Shown here in pieces: positions 1 through 7,632 of a stretch of 64,000 bases of DNA. The notes under the pieces are model-generated. The model was not told the DNA's origin, searched no databases, and was given only the letters and a program-made list of their open reading frames with translations. Made by a program: the position numbers and the translations under genes. This stretch comes from Algoriphagus mannitolivorans DSM 15301 (GTDB lineage Bacteria > Bacteroidota > Bacteroidia > Cytophagales > Cyclobacteriaceae). Positions within the stretch are counted from its first letter, which is position 1, and each line of letters opens with the position of its first letter. The DNA lies in the NCBI RefSeq assembly GCF_000429425.1, contig NZ_KE386903.1:69071-133070 (forward strand), in the 5' to 3' direction.

Positions 1-147
1 TTCTTGAATTCTGTCGTGAAAAAACTCAGCAATGAGCGCTTTGTGGCCGGGGCTCCAGCCCAGGTGGTAGAAATGGAAAAGAAAAAACAAGCGGATGCTG
101 AGGCAAAAATCAAAGCCCTAGAAGAAAGTCTGGCGAAGTTGGGATAA
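1..147 (+). CDS. valS: Valyl-tRNA synthetase, C-terminal end (partial)
   Basis: The window opens inside a reading frame whose last 48 codons end at a TAA at 145-147. The visible tail has the form NERFVAGAP, then EMEKKKQADAEAKI, then a short LEESLAKLG end. This is the C-terminal coiled-coil arm of valyl-tRNA synthetase, which packs against the L-shaped tRNA-Val; the family typically carries 'N..FV..AP..VV..E..K..D...K' here. The catalytic domains lie outside the window, so the name rests only on this tail. A strong hairpin terminator follows at 212-246. Confidence 0.8.
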   Translation, partial: FLNSVVKKLSNERFVAGAPAQVVEMEKKKQADAEAKIKALEESLAKLG

Positions 148-152
148 ATAAA

Positions 153-175
153 GACCGATGTCAGATGACCGATGT
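153..175. repeat. Short direct repeat, GACCGATGT twice
   Basis: The nine bases GACCGATGT occur at 153-161 and again at 167-175, separated by five bases, just after the valS stop codon. No protein or RNA feature explains them. They may be chance or the remnant of a small dispersed intergenic repeat. Confidence 0.4.
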
Positions 176-211
176 TGGTTCTCGTAAATATTTATTGAAA
201 ATTTGAAGTAG

Positions 212-246
212 AATCCGGGGTCAAAAGGCCCCGGATTTACTTTTTT
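212..246 (+). terminator. Rho-independent terminator after valS
   Basis: A perfect 9-bp stem pairs AATCCGGGG (212-220) with CCCCGGATT (229-237) around an 8-base loop, followed by a T-rich run to 246. It closes the valS transcript. Confidence 0.85.
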
Positions 247-289
247 CTCCTGAATCCAAGGCAGATAGGGGTGAATTTCGAAAAAGATC

Positions 290-319
290 TTGCTGTGAGT
301 CATTTTTGCCGTACCTTTG
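290..319 (+). promoter_or_regulatory. Bacteroidota-type promoter of the SRP RNA
   Basis: TTG at 290-292 is followed after exactly 19 bases by TACCTTTG at 312-319, matching the Bacteroidota -33/-7 consensus (TTTG-N19-TAnnTTTG). Transcription would begin about 6-8 bases later, where the SRP RNA stem starts. Confidence 0.85.
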
Positions 320-325
320 TGGCCT

Positions 326-410
326 AGCGGCACGACCAGCTCCTGCTGAATCCCCCAGGTCCGGAAGGAAGCAAGGGTAGGCGGTTGTAGCGGTGCGATG
401 CCGCTTCTTT
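326..410 (+). ncRNA. ffs: Signal recognition particle RNA (4.5S-type)
   Basis: The SRP RNA signature CAGGTCCGGAAGGAAGCA is at 356-373, containing the GGAA tetraloop and the symmetric loop that bind the M domain of Ffh. The outer stem pairs GCGGC (327-331) with GCCGC (400-404), and a T run at 405-414 ends the transcript. With Ffh the RNA targets nascent membrane proteins to FtsY and SecYEG. It is a short single-hairpin type without an Alu domain. The 5' end is placed from the promoter at 290-319; both ends are good to a few bases. Confidence 0.93.
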
Positions 411-469
411 TTTTGCCCTAAAATTTCTGAATAGGTTTTTTTGAAGATTCCGAATCCTGATTAATCTTC

Positions 470-477
470 TAACTTTG
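470..477 (+). promoter_or_regulatory. -7 promoter element for the aldolase gene
   Basis: TAACTTTG fits the Bacteroidota -7 consensus TAnnTTTG and lies 60 bases before the aldolase start. A TTG exists further upstream (441-443), but at 26 bases the spacing is too long, so only the -7 element is supported. Confidence 0.55.
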
Positions 478-536
478 TTCAATTAGGAAAACAATCTCCC
501 TATTGAATCTATTTTACAAAATCAAAACCTATTCAC

Positions 537-1196
537 ATGAAATTCTTTATTGACACAGCCAACCTTTCAGAAATACGCGAAGCCTATGATATGGGCATTT
601 TGGACGGAGTGACCACCAATCCTTCCTTGATGGCCAAAGAAGGAATCAGCGGTGAAGCAAATGTTTTGGCTCACTACAAAGCCATCTGTGATATTGTAGA
701 CGATAAAGTAAGTGCCGAAGTCATCGCCACAGACTTTGATGGAATGATCAAAGAAGGTAAGGAACTGGCGAAAATCGATGATAAGATCGTGGTGAAAATC
801 CCCATGATCAAAGATGGCATCAAGGCAATCAAATATTTCCATAGCGAAGGCATCAGAACCAATTGCACCTTGGTATTCTCACCTGGTCAGGCAATTTTGG
901 CAGCAAAAGCTGGTGCGACCTACCTTTCCCCTTTTATCGGAAGATTAGACGATATCTCTTATGATGGATTGGAGTTGATCGCTCAGATCGTACACATCTA
1001 TGGCAACTATGGATTTGAAACTGAGGTATTGGCAGCATCCATCCGACACACCATGCACTTGGTGAAGTGTGCAGAAATCGGAGCCGATGTGGTCACTTGT
1101 CCACTGAAAGTAATTACCGGATTATTAAAACATCCCTTGACTGACTCAGGCTTGGCCCAGTTTTTGGCTGACCATGCCAAGGCAGCAGGAAAATAA
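537..1196 (+). CDS. fsa: Fructose-6-phosphate aldolase / transaldolase-like protein (TalC/FSA type)
   Basis: This cytosolic Schiff-base aldolase has 219 residues, the short length of the FSA/TalC class. The N-terminus [10 protein letters not shown] followed by [13 protein letters not shown] is the classic signature (substrate Asp, then TTNPSL). '[13 protein letters not shown]' contains the strand with the catalytic lysine, and '[12 protein letters not shown]' and '[10 protein letters not shown]' match the later barrel strands. FSA-type proteins split fructose 6-phosphate to dihydroxyacetone and glyceraldehyde 3-phosphate, whereas close relatives act as true transaldolases in the pentose phosphate pathway. 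Sequence alone does not separate the two, and databases call such proteins either way. It stands alone, with a -7 element at 470-477 and a hairpin behind it. Confidence 0.92.
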   Translation: MKFFIDTANLSEIREAYDMGILDGVTTNPSLMAKEGISGEANVLAHYKAICDIVDDKVSAEVIATDFDGMIKEGKELAKIDDKIVVKIPMIKDGIKAIKYFHSEGIRTNCTLVFSPGQAILAAKAGATYLSPFIGRLDDISYDGLELIAQIVHIYGNYGFETEVLAASIRHTMHLVKCAEIGADVVTCPLKVITGLLKHPLTDSGLAQFLADHAKAAGK

Positions 1197-1202
1197 ATTA
1201 CC

Positions 1203-1230
1203 AGAGCTGCCTAATACAGGCAGCTCTTTG
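1203..1230 (+). terminator. Hairpin after the aldolase gene
   Basis: AGAGCTGCC (1203-1211) pairs with GGCAGCTCT (1219-1227) around a 7-base loop. Only a short TTT follows, so termination may be partial and allow read-through into the genes at 1242 and 1448. Confidence 0.65.
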
Positions 1231-1241
1231 ATTCTCCCCTT

Positions 1242-1445
1242 ATGTACATCATCAAAGTAAAAGGCAAGGCAAAAATTCCGGACTACATTCAGATCCGGGA
1301 TGAGAATTTTGTTTTGGTTGCTTATTTCAGGGCTGACAGACCCATGAAAAATGTAGAAAAATTTGGACTAGAGGGAAAAGAAGATCAGCTGGAAGAACTG
1401 ATCAAATCCCTGCCTTTCGGAAAACTTCAAAAACTTGATCTTTAA
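1242..1445 (+). CDS. Small conserved-looking hypothetical protein (67 aa)
   Basis: A 67-residue charged cytosolic protein begins at an ATG 12 bases past the aldolase hairpin and ends two bases before the ftsE-like gene. That spacing, and codon use like its neighbours, argue that it is real. It has an alternating beta-type N-half (MYIIKVKGKAKI, then YIQIRDENFVLVAYF) and a helical C-half with KEDQLEELIKSL. It has no signal peptide or membrane segment. I do not recognise the family. Its tight spacing to ftsE suggests co-transcription and perhaps a role linked to that ATPase, but that is only an inference. Confidence 0.75.
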   Translation: MYIIKVKGKAKIPDYIQIRDENFVLVAYFRADRPMKNVEKFGLEGKEDQLEELIKSLPFGKLQKLDL

Positions 1446-1447
1446 CT

Positions 1448-2158
1448 ATGGATTTCAGTACTCAACCTGTACTTCAAATGACCTCGGCCACCATTTTTCA
1501 GGGCGAAACCCCAGTCTTGGCAGATGTCAATTTTTCAGTGGAGCAGCATGAATTTGTGTTTTTGATCGGAAGAACAGGAAGTGGGAAAAGCTCCTTACTC
1601 AAAACACTCTACGCCGATCTTCCTCTTCAGGCCGGACATGCAGAAGTAGTAGGATTCAATCTTTCCAAAATCAAAAACTCAGAAATCCCTTACCTACGCA
1701 GGAAAATTGGAATCATTTTTCAGGATTTCCAGCTGTTCTATGATAGAAATGTCTCTGAAAATCTAGCATTTGTATTGAGAGCCACTGGCTGGAAGGATAA
1801 GATGAAAATCAAATCAAGAATCAGTGAAGTCCTGATTCAAGTTGGGTTGATTGATTCCCTTTTGAAAATGCCTCACCAATTATCCGGAGGAGAACAACAG
1901 CGTGTGGTAATTGCCAGAGCATTGCTAAACGAGCCTTCAATTTTGTTGGCGGATGAACCTACCGGAAACCTGGATCCTGATGTAGCGGATGGTATTTTCC
2001 GCCTGTTTCAGGACATCAATAAAAAAGGAACTGCCATCCTTATGGCAACCCACAATCATGACCTTTTGAGAAAATTTCCTTACCGCGTATTGAAATGCGA
2101 AAAGGGAAAATTGTTGGACAGCCAGCTACATAATGTTTCCCTTGGCTCAACATTTTAA
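1448..2158 (+). CDS. ftsE: Cell-division ABC ATPase FtsE-like
   Basis: A 236-residue ABC ATPase with Walker [10 protein letters not shown] (Lys at about 47), Q-loop in [16 protein letters not shown], signature LSGGEQQR, Walker [13 protein letters not shown] and H-loop MATHNHDLL. The '[18 protein letters not shown]' region and the overall length fit FtsE better than LolD. FtsE binds FtsX and controls peptidoglycan hydrolases during division. No ftsX permease lies next to it, so the partner must be elsewhere; a LolD/MacB-type role cannot be excluded. The start lies two bases after the upstream 67-aa gene. Confidence 0.82.
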   Translation: MDFSTQPVLQMTSATIFQGETPVLADVNFSVEQHEFVFLIGRTGSGKSSLLKTLYADLPLQAGHAEVVGFNLSKIKNSEIPYLRRKIGIIFQDFQLFYDRNVSENLAFVLRATGWKDKMKIKSRISEVLIQVGLIDSLLKMPHQLSGGEQQRVVIARALLNEPSILLADEPTGNLDPDVADGIFRLFQDINKKGTAILMATHNHDLLRKFPYRVLKCEKGKLLDSQLHNVSLGSTF

Positions 2159-2231
2159 TCCTTAGATTTTGAGGAAATTGAAAACATGCCACTTTTCATC
2201 GGCGTTATAGAAAACAAACAACCATAATTAT

Positions 2232-3668
2232 ATGAGTCTTAAATCAATTCTCAGGCTTCTGTTGATCGGGATGATCACTTTTGGGGCAATTTCCTGTAAG
2301 CAGGATGAGGACATCGAGCCAATCGAAGAAAAAGACCCAAACATTGCGATCAATAACTGGATCAAGGAAGTAATGGATGAAGTCTATCTATGGCTAAGCG
2401 AGATGAAAACTCCAATTGCCAATACTTCTGAACCTGCCGACTATTTTGAATCCCTTCTTAATCGACCTACAGACCGATTCTCTGTTATTTATCCTGATTA
2501 CCAGCAATTGATCAACTCTCTCAATGGAATTGAGCTAGAGGCAGGATATGAATTCACGCTTTACCGAGAAAGCTCCAGCAATAGTAATGTCATTGCTGAG
2601 ATCTCTTACATCAAAAAAGGCAGTCCGGCAGCTACCGCGGGTCTTAAAAGAGGTGACATCATCACCAAAATCAATGGAACCCAAATGACTCTGGACAACT
2701 ACCGGGTAGTATTGGGTACTTTGGACAAAACTCATACTCTCACCTTTATTCGTTATGTGGATGCTAATGGAGGATTCGTGGCTCAGCCGGACGTCACTCT
2801 TACACCGGTTCAGCTTTCTGAAAACCCCAACTTCCTAGATTCCATTTATACCATCAATGGAGAAAAAATAGGATATGTCGTGTATCACTTTTTCTCTCCG
2901 GGCACAGGCTCAGGCAGTACGATCTATGACGATCAGATGGATGCTATTTTCCAAAAATTCAAAACAGCAGGAATCAATCACCTGATTGTGGATTTCAGAT
3001 ACAACGGAGGTGGTTTTGTTTCCTCGGCAGTGAACCTTGCCAGCTTAATCGGACCTGGAGTGGACAACACAAAAGTTTTCTCCAAGACTAAGTACAATAG
3101 CTATTTGATGCAGTTTGATCAGCTCAAAAATGTGCAGACCGTATTCAAAAACAAATCCCAAAACTTGGGTAATACCTTAAAAAACAACAGGGTATATATT
3201 TTAACCTCATCCAGAACAGCCTCTGCATCTGAGTTGATCATCAATGGCCTAAGACCTTACATGGATGTCTTCTTGATCGGCAGTACTACAACCGGGAAAA
3301 ATGTAGGCTCCATTCCATTTGAGGACGAGGAAAACCCTGAAAACAAATATGGAATTCTTCCCATCGTCTCCAGAAGCTTTAACAGCTTAGATCAATCAGA
3401 TTACATCAATGGATTCGGACCAAACCTCGAAGCAAAAGAATCTTCTGAAAGGCTTCGTCCCTTCGGAGACGTAAATGAGTTACTCCTAAGAAAAGCAATT
3501 GAACACATTACAGGAATACCTTCAGGAGCTAGAATTCAGAAGCTAGACAGAATCGATGTAGGAAGTACTTTGGAGCATAAAACACGCTTTGGAAACTTGA
3601 TTGACACCAATCCAGTGGCCAACGAAAAAATCTCCGAATTAATCCATAAAAACGCCTCCGAAAGGTAA
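2232..3668 (+). CDS. S41-family peptidase, exported lipoprotein
   Basis: A 478-residue C-terminal-processing-type serine protease. The N-terminus is a lipoprotein signal peptide ending in ISCKQDEDIEP, with acidic residues after the Cys as is common for outer-membrane lipoproteins of this phylum. A helical pro-region (NWIKEVMDEVYLWL) is followed by a PDZ domain ('YIKKGSPAATAGLKRGDIITKING') and the S41 core, with 'GYVVYHFF', 'VDFRYNGGG' and the catalytic Ser in TSSRTASASELI. The catalytic Lys would lie in 'GKNVGS' about 25 residues later. It probably trims or degrades proteins at the cell surface. A strong terminator follows. Confidence 0.9.
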   Translation: MSLKSILRLLLIGMITFGAISCKQDEDIEPIEEKDPNIAINNWIKEVMDEVYLWLSEMKTPIANTSEPADYFESLLNRPTDRFSVIYPDYQQLINSLNGIELEAGYEFTLYRESSSNSNVIAEISYIKKGSPAATAGLKRGDIITKINGTQMTLDNYRVVLGTLDKTHTLTFIRYVDANGGFVAQPDVTLTPVQLSENPNFLDSIYTINGEKIGYVVYHFFSPGTGSGSTIYDDQMDAIFQKFKTAGINHLIVDFRYNGGGFVSSAVNLASLIGPGVDNTKVFSKTKYNSYLMQFDQLKNVQTVFKNKSQNLGNTLKNNRVYILTSSRTASASELIINGLRPYMDVFLIGSTTTGKNVGSIPFEDEENPENKYGILPIVSRSFNSLDQSDYINGFGPNLEAKESSERLRPFGDVNELLLRKAIEHITGIPSGARIQKLDRIDVGSTLEHKTRFGNLIDTNPVANEKISELIHKNASER

Positions 3669-3692
3669 TTAAGAGAAGAAAAATCAACTTCT

Positions 3693-3727
3693 GAAGGGCT
3701 GCTTTTTCAAGCGGCCCTTCTTTTTTT
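3693..3727 (+). terminator. Rho-independent terminator after the S41 protease
   Basis: A ten-base stem pairs GAAGGGCTGC (3693-3702) with GCGGCCCTTC (3711-3720), with one G-T pair, followed by seven T. Confidence 0.92.
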
Positions 3728-3815
3728 GTGAATTTTTTTCTTGGATTTAATATCGAATTTTTGATACTTATCCAATAAACGTTTCAATTACCAACAACTT
3801 TAACCAAAAAATCCC

Positions 3816-5039
3816 ATGAAAAACTTTAGCAGACCATCAAAAATTCGGTCTTGGGCAATCGCGTCTTGCCTTGGTATTGCTATTTTTTCCTGCCAACCGG
3901 AAGAGGCTATCAACTTTGACAATTCTAACTCCTTGGAGTTTGTCAAGTACCAAAATGGAGACCTGATTCCCGGCCAGTACATTGTAGTCATGAAGCCTAC
4001 AGGCCTCAACTCCAGGAAAGATTTGAGCTACCAAGGAACCCAGGAAGCCATGCGCAGATCTGGCATCTCTCTTCTAGCCAAGTACAGGATTTCTGAAGAA
4101 AATCTAGGCCAGGTATATGGCTCAACCATTGAAGGATTCGCAGTAAAATTGACAGAAGAACAAGCGGGGATTATTGCGAGTGATCCCGCTGTAAGCTATA
4201 TCGAACAAGATCGGATAGTTGCTTTGGCACCTCCTTCAGGAAAAGGTCCTGGAAATGGAGGAGGAACTCCTCCATCACAAACCATCCCTTGGGGAATTAC
4301 CCGAGTCAATGGTGGCGGAGCTTACACCGGATCCGGTGTTGCCTACATTATTGACTCAGGAATCGACAGTGGCCACGAAGACTTGAATGTCAATGTTTCC
4401 CTGGGCTTTAATGCTTTTACTAAGGGAAAAGATTCTGACCTCGGTAGTGACGGAAATGGACACGGCACCCACGTTGCGGGTACAGTTGCTGCACTTGATA
4501 ATGAAATCGGAGTAATCGGTGTGGCGCCAGGTGCAACCGTGGTTCCAATTAAGGTTTTGGACTCTAGAGGTTCAGGTTCCTATTCCGGGGTTATTGCAGG
4601 AGTAGATTTTGTGGGAGCTAACGGAAAAGCTGGTGACGTAGCAAATATGAGTTTGGGAGGAGGATTTTCTCAGGCTGTAAACGATGCGGTGATTGCTGCT
4701 TCTTCCAAAGTTAAGTTTTCCCTTGCTGCTGGAAATGATGCTCGACTTGCATCCACGACTTCACCTGCCAGTGCCAATGGACCAAATATTTATACAATTT
4801 CTGCAATGACGCAGAACGACGGGTTGGCTTCCTTTTCAAACTATGGGAATCCCCCAGTTGATTATGCAGCGCCGGGAGTCGGAATTCTTTCTACTGTTCC
4901 TGGAGGTTACACCACTTATAGCGGGACCTCCATGGCGGCACCTCATGTAGCAGGAATTCTTCTTTTAGGAAATATTAGAACAGATGGAACTATCTCAGGA
5001 GATAAGGATAGTTCTCCAGATCCAATTGCAGTTCATTAA
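3816..5039 (+). CDS. S8-family subtilisin-like serine protease, lipoprotein
   Basis: A 407-residue subtilase with a lipoprotein signal (IAIFSCQPEEA). An I9-type inhibitor prodomain includes 'GQYIVVMKP' and 'AVSYIEQDRIVAL'. In the catalytic domain the Asp is in AYIIDSGIDSGHEDL, the His in GNGHGTHVAGTVAA, the oxyanion Asn in 'SLAAGNDA' and the Ser in SGTSMAAPHVAGI. It resembles proteinase K-like secreted subtilases, including the Gly-rich PPSGKGPGNGGGTPP linker after the prodomain. There is no C-terminal type IX secretion domain, so it is expected to stay lipid-anchored. It follows the S41 lipoprotease but has its own transcript, since terminators lie on both sides. Confidence 0.93.
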   Translation: MKNFSRPSKIRSWAIASCLGIAIFSCQPEEAINFDNSNSLEFVKYQNGDLIPGQYIVVMKPTGLNSRKDLSYQGTQEAMRRSGISLLAKYRISEENLGQVYGSTIEGFAVKLTEEQAGIIASDPAVSYIEQDRIVALAPPSGKGPGNGGGTPPSQTIPWGITRVNGGGAYTGSGVAYIIDSGIDSGHEDLNVNVSLGFNAFTKGKDSDLGSDGNGHGTHVAGTVAALDNEIGVIGVAPGATVVPIKVLDSRGSGSYSGVIAGVDFVGANGKAGDVANMSLGGGFSQAVNDAVIAASSKVKFSLAAGNDARLASTTSPASANGPNIYTISAMTQNDGLASFSNYGNPPVDYAAPGVGILSTVPGGYTTYSGTSMAAPHVAGILLLGNIRTDGTISGDKDSSPDPIAVH

Positions 5040-5061
5040 ATTGAATCTGAAAAACAGAAGA

Positions 5062-5092
5062 GGCGACAAGTGATCTTGTCGCCTTTTTCTTT
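5062..5092 (+). terminator. Rho-independent terminator after the subtilase
   Basis: GGCGACAAG (5062-5070) pairs perfectly with CTTGTCGCC (5075-5083) around a 4-base loop, then TTTTTCTTT. Confidence 0.92.
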
Positions 5093-5132
5093 GATTACCA
5101 AATCGTTATTTTTTTATGTATTTCTTTTATGG

Positions 5133-5372
5133 ATGAAATCAAGAGGCTATTTTCAAAAAATGGAAGAAGTAGCCACGTTTATCATCCTGTTCCTGATCTA
5201 TTTTCTGGGAATATTGGCTGTAGTCCAACTTTCCATCAGACCGGTACGGAAATTAGTAACCAATCAAACTGGTCCCGGCAAACATTGGAAGACAAATTAC
5301 CTGAGAATCCTACTACTCAGCCTTTCACTTTCTTTGCTGACTACGATTATTGCTTTTCTTGTCTTCCCCTAA
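5133..5372 (+). CDS. Small two-helix membrane protein (hypothetical)
   Basis: The frame is open from a GTG inside the subtilase terminator, so the real start must be later. The ATG at 5133 gives 79 aa (MKSRGYFQKMEEV) and the ATG at 5160 gives 70 aa (MEEVATFIILFLI). Two hydrophobic helices (FIILFLIYFLGILAVVQLSI and LRILLLSLSLSLLTTIIAFLV) flank a basic loop with KHWKTNY. The end overlaps the 3' end of the convergent phosphatase gene by 48 bases. The layout of membrane-basic loop-membrane looks like a real small protein, but I do not recognise it. No clear promoter or ribosome site is visible. Confidence 0.5.
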   Translation: MKSRGYFQKMEEVATFIILFLIYFLGILAVVQLSIRPVRKLVTNQTGPGKHWKTNYLRILLLSLSLSLLTTIIAFLVFP

Positions 5373-6767
5373 ATCTTCCTTATATGGGACGGTATTTTGG
5401 TGGGTTTTCTCGGGCACAGCATTGACTCGAAGTTCAATAAACTGATTCAGACCATCTTGATCTTTGACCAAGTCAAAAGCATCATAGAGCTCCCCCACAG
5501 CCGTGTAGGACTCGTATTTAAGGCGATTTCCCTCTACTGTAATGACTTGGAAAAGCTGTGTGTTTTCAGCGATTCGATCTCGTTGACCTCCTTTCAAAGT
5601 CCAATCGTCTCCAATATCATACATTTTCCCTCCACTTACGCTGACCACATAGACAGTCCCGGTTTGGTCTTTCAAATTCAACCCATCCAGAATATTCTCT
5701 CCGGGAGAAACCCTTCCTCGGGCATAGGCATGATCATGTCCCTGCAGGGCTAAATCAACTCGATATTTATCAAAAATCGGCTTCCAAAGTGTTCTCAATT
5801 CCTCATTGTCCCTTCCATTGGAAGCTGAAAACATCGGATGATGATAGGTTAGGATCACCCACTTTTTGGGATTCCATATTAAAATCTCCTCCAACCAGGC
5901 AGCCTGAATTTCATGGTCTTTGTTTGAATCCAAAGAAATCACCCTCACATCCTGATAATCCATGTAGTAAACTGTCTCTTCGAGCCCTTCTGGACCATTT
6001 AAGGGAAGCGTAAACTGAGGTCTCCATTGGACAGAAAGACTCCTTTCTTTCTTTTCTGTTTCCTCCTGGTTTTTTGCTCGGTATTCATGATTCCCGGGAG
6101 TGGGAAAAGAAGGAATCATACTGTGAATAAAACCTCCAGCAGTAAACCACTCATGCCATTCCTGGTCACGATGGGCTGTATTGATCAAGTCACCGGCATG
6201 GATAAAAAACTTTGCATCCGGAGCGGTTCTAAATCCTTCCCGGACCAATCTTGACCAAAGCTCCAAAACATAATTCTGCGCATCTCCAACATAGAGAAAG
6301 GAGAATTTATCCTCAGGATTTTCAGAGGCTGTCCTAAACTGAAACCATTCACTCCAGTGCTCACCATCCCCCACTCTATAGGCATAAATGGTATCTGGGA
6401 TCAAATCCTTGAATTCCACGGAATGATAATGAGCCAAGACTTCAGCGTCTTTGATTTGCTTCGCGTCCAAGATCTCCAAGGTTGCGTTCAACTGCTTTCC
6501 GTTTTTCCAGAATTTCGGAGCTGCCGTGGCCACTGCGACTTGAGCGATGCCATTTGTTACGGTACTGTCTGTCCTCCAAGTCACATTCACTTCCCTTCCC
6601 GGGTTTTCCCCAAAGTTTAGAACTATCCGGTCGGGATGCACGGTGGGTTTGGACCAATTTTGCCGAAATTTAGGTTCTTGATACTCAATTTGGGCTTGAG
6701 AAAAACCCTGAAAACCAAAGCTTATAAAAACAATAAATAGAGTCGCCTGAAGAAGATATTTAGCCAT
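5325..6767 (-). CDS. Purple-acid-phosphatase-like metallophosphoesterase, exported
   Basis: A 480-residue protein with a Sec signal peptide (LFIVFISFGFQGFSQAQ), an N-terminal fibronectin-III-like domain typical of purple acid phosphatases (VLNFGENPGREVNVTWRTDS), and a calcineurin-like phosphoesterase domain. Metal-ligand motifs appear in order: GDAQN, HAGDLIN, GNHEY, TYHHPMF and GHDHAYAR. Classic purple acid phosphatases have Tyr in GDxxY, whereas here the motif is GDLIN, so the Tyr that gives the colour is missing. The enzyme probably releases phosphate from esters in the periplasm or outside the cell. It is single-gene, and its 3' end overlaps the small membrane protein on the other strand. 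No type IX secretion C-terminal domain is seen; the tail is basic (KKSNNRSQQRK). Confidence 0.87.
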   Translation of the reverse strand: MAKYLLQATLFIVFISFGFQGFSQAQIEYQEPKFRQNWSKPTVHPDRIVLNFGENPGREVNVTWRTDSTVTNGIAQVAVATAAPKFWKNGKQLNATLEILDAKQIKDAEVLAHYHSVEFKDLIPDTIYAYRVGDGEHWSEWFQFRTASENPEDKFSFLYVGDAQNYVLELWSRLVREGFRTAPDAKFFIHAGDLINTAHRDQEWHEWFTAGGFIHSMIPSFPTPGNHEYRAKNQEETEKKERSLSVQWRPQFTLPLNGPEGLEETVYYMDYQDVRVISLDSNKDHEIQAAWLEEILIWNPKKWVILTYHHPMFSASNGRDNEELRTLWKPIFDKYRVDLALQGHDHAYARGRVSPGENILDGLNLKDQTGTVYVVSVSGGKMYDIGDDWTLKGGQRDRIAENTQLFQVITVEGNRLKYESYTAVGELYDAFDLVKDQDGLNQFIELRVNAVPEKTHQNTVPYKEDLGEDKKSNNRSQQRK

Positions 6768-6854
6768 TCACAAAGAAATTTAAGTCGAGTAAGCTAGTAA
6801 AAAATTTCAGTTCCGCTATCCCGTAGGAAATCAACTTTTTGTAAATAAATCCAC

Positions 6855-6881
6855 ATAAAAAAAGCCGGTCATTGCCGGCTT
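6855..6881 (-). terminator. Rho-independent terminator after the TPR gene
   Basis: Read on the minus strand, AAGCCGG (6881-6875) pairs with CCGGCTT (6868-6862) around a 6-base loop and runs into a T tract. It ends the operon 9563 to 6905. Confidence 0.85.
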
Positions 6882-6904
6882 AAGAAATTAAAATTAAGGC
6901 TAGG

Positions 6905-7612
6905 TTAATTTGCTTTGGCAAGATTTTCTTTAGCCTGAGAGAAGTTTGGTTCTAATTGAATTGCTTCCGTGAAAGCCGCTTTAGCTTCTGCTTTGGAATT
7001 TTGGTCTAGGTAAATCAATCCTTTGAGATTTAATGCAGCAGCTTTTATCCCCACTTCCTGGGTTTCTGTCTCTGAAACTGCAAACCCGATTTTGTCATCA
7101 GGTTTGGCATTCTTCACCATCATATTGACAGAATTGAGCGCCTCTTCGTATCGTTTCAGACTATATTGAATATAAGCCGACTTGTACAGGCTGAAGTTGT
7201 CGCCGGTAAGCAAATAAAGGCTTTCGTATTGAGGCAAGGCACGGTCCAGAGCGCCTAATTGCTCCAGAGAGTAGGCTGCAATTTCCAAAGCACCGACATT
7301 TTTGTCATTCACCTGAAGAATATCCAGAGCTACCAGAGCAGCTGAAGCCACTTGTCCGGCATCAAAATACAAACTACTCAAAGCCTCCATGTAACGGAGA
7401 TTTTCAGGGTTTCTGGCGATTAGATCGTATAACTTGGTCTTGGCCATAGCCCGGTCATTGTATCTCAAAGCCATCTGATAGTTAAACTGATCAATGGCGT
7501 TCAGGGCATTTTTGGTTTTTGGGTCTAGTTTTGGAATGGAATCATTTGCCGTTTGGGCTTTGAGGCAACTGGCACTAAAGGCCAAGAGCAGCAGTAGAAT
7601 TGCGCGCTTCAT
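6905..7612 (-). CDS. Exported TPR-repeat protein
   Basis: A 235-residue protein with a signal peptide (MKRAILLLLLAFSASCLKAQ) and tandem TPR-like helices. The clearest is the last repeat, 'ALNLKGLIYLDQNSKAEAK' followed by 'AFTEAIQLEPNFSQAKENLAKA'. A Cys in the signal region could make it a lipoprotein, but KAQ suggests signal peptidase I cleavage. TPR proteins are scaffolds, and no ligand can be predicted. It begins 20 bases after the cca stop, so it is most likely co-transcribed with cca and the YrdC-like gene. The link to tRNA maturation is not obvious. Confidence 0.82.
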   Translation of the reverse strand: MKRAILLLLLAFSASCLKAQTANDSIPKLDPKTKNALNAIDQFNYQMALRYNDRAMAKTKLYDLIARNPENLRYMEALSSLYFDAGQVASAALVALDILQVNDKNVGALEIAAYSLEQLGALDRALPQYESLYLLTGDNFSLYKSAYIQYSLKRYEEALNSVNMMVKNAKPDDKIGFAVSETETQEVGIKAAALNLKGLIYLDQNSKAEAKAAFTEAIQLEPNFSQAKENLAKAN

Positions 7613-7632
7613 AGGTACAGATTAGAAATAGT

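Noticed and set aside
3751-3766. Imperfect palindrome TATCGAATTTTTGATA before the subtilase gene
   Set aside because: It is short and AT-rich with a mismatch, so it cannot be told apart from chance; no known operator matches.
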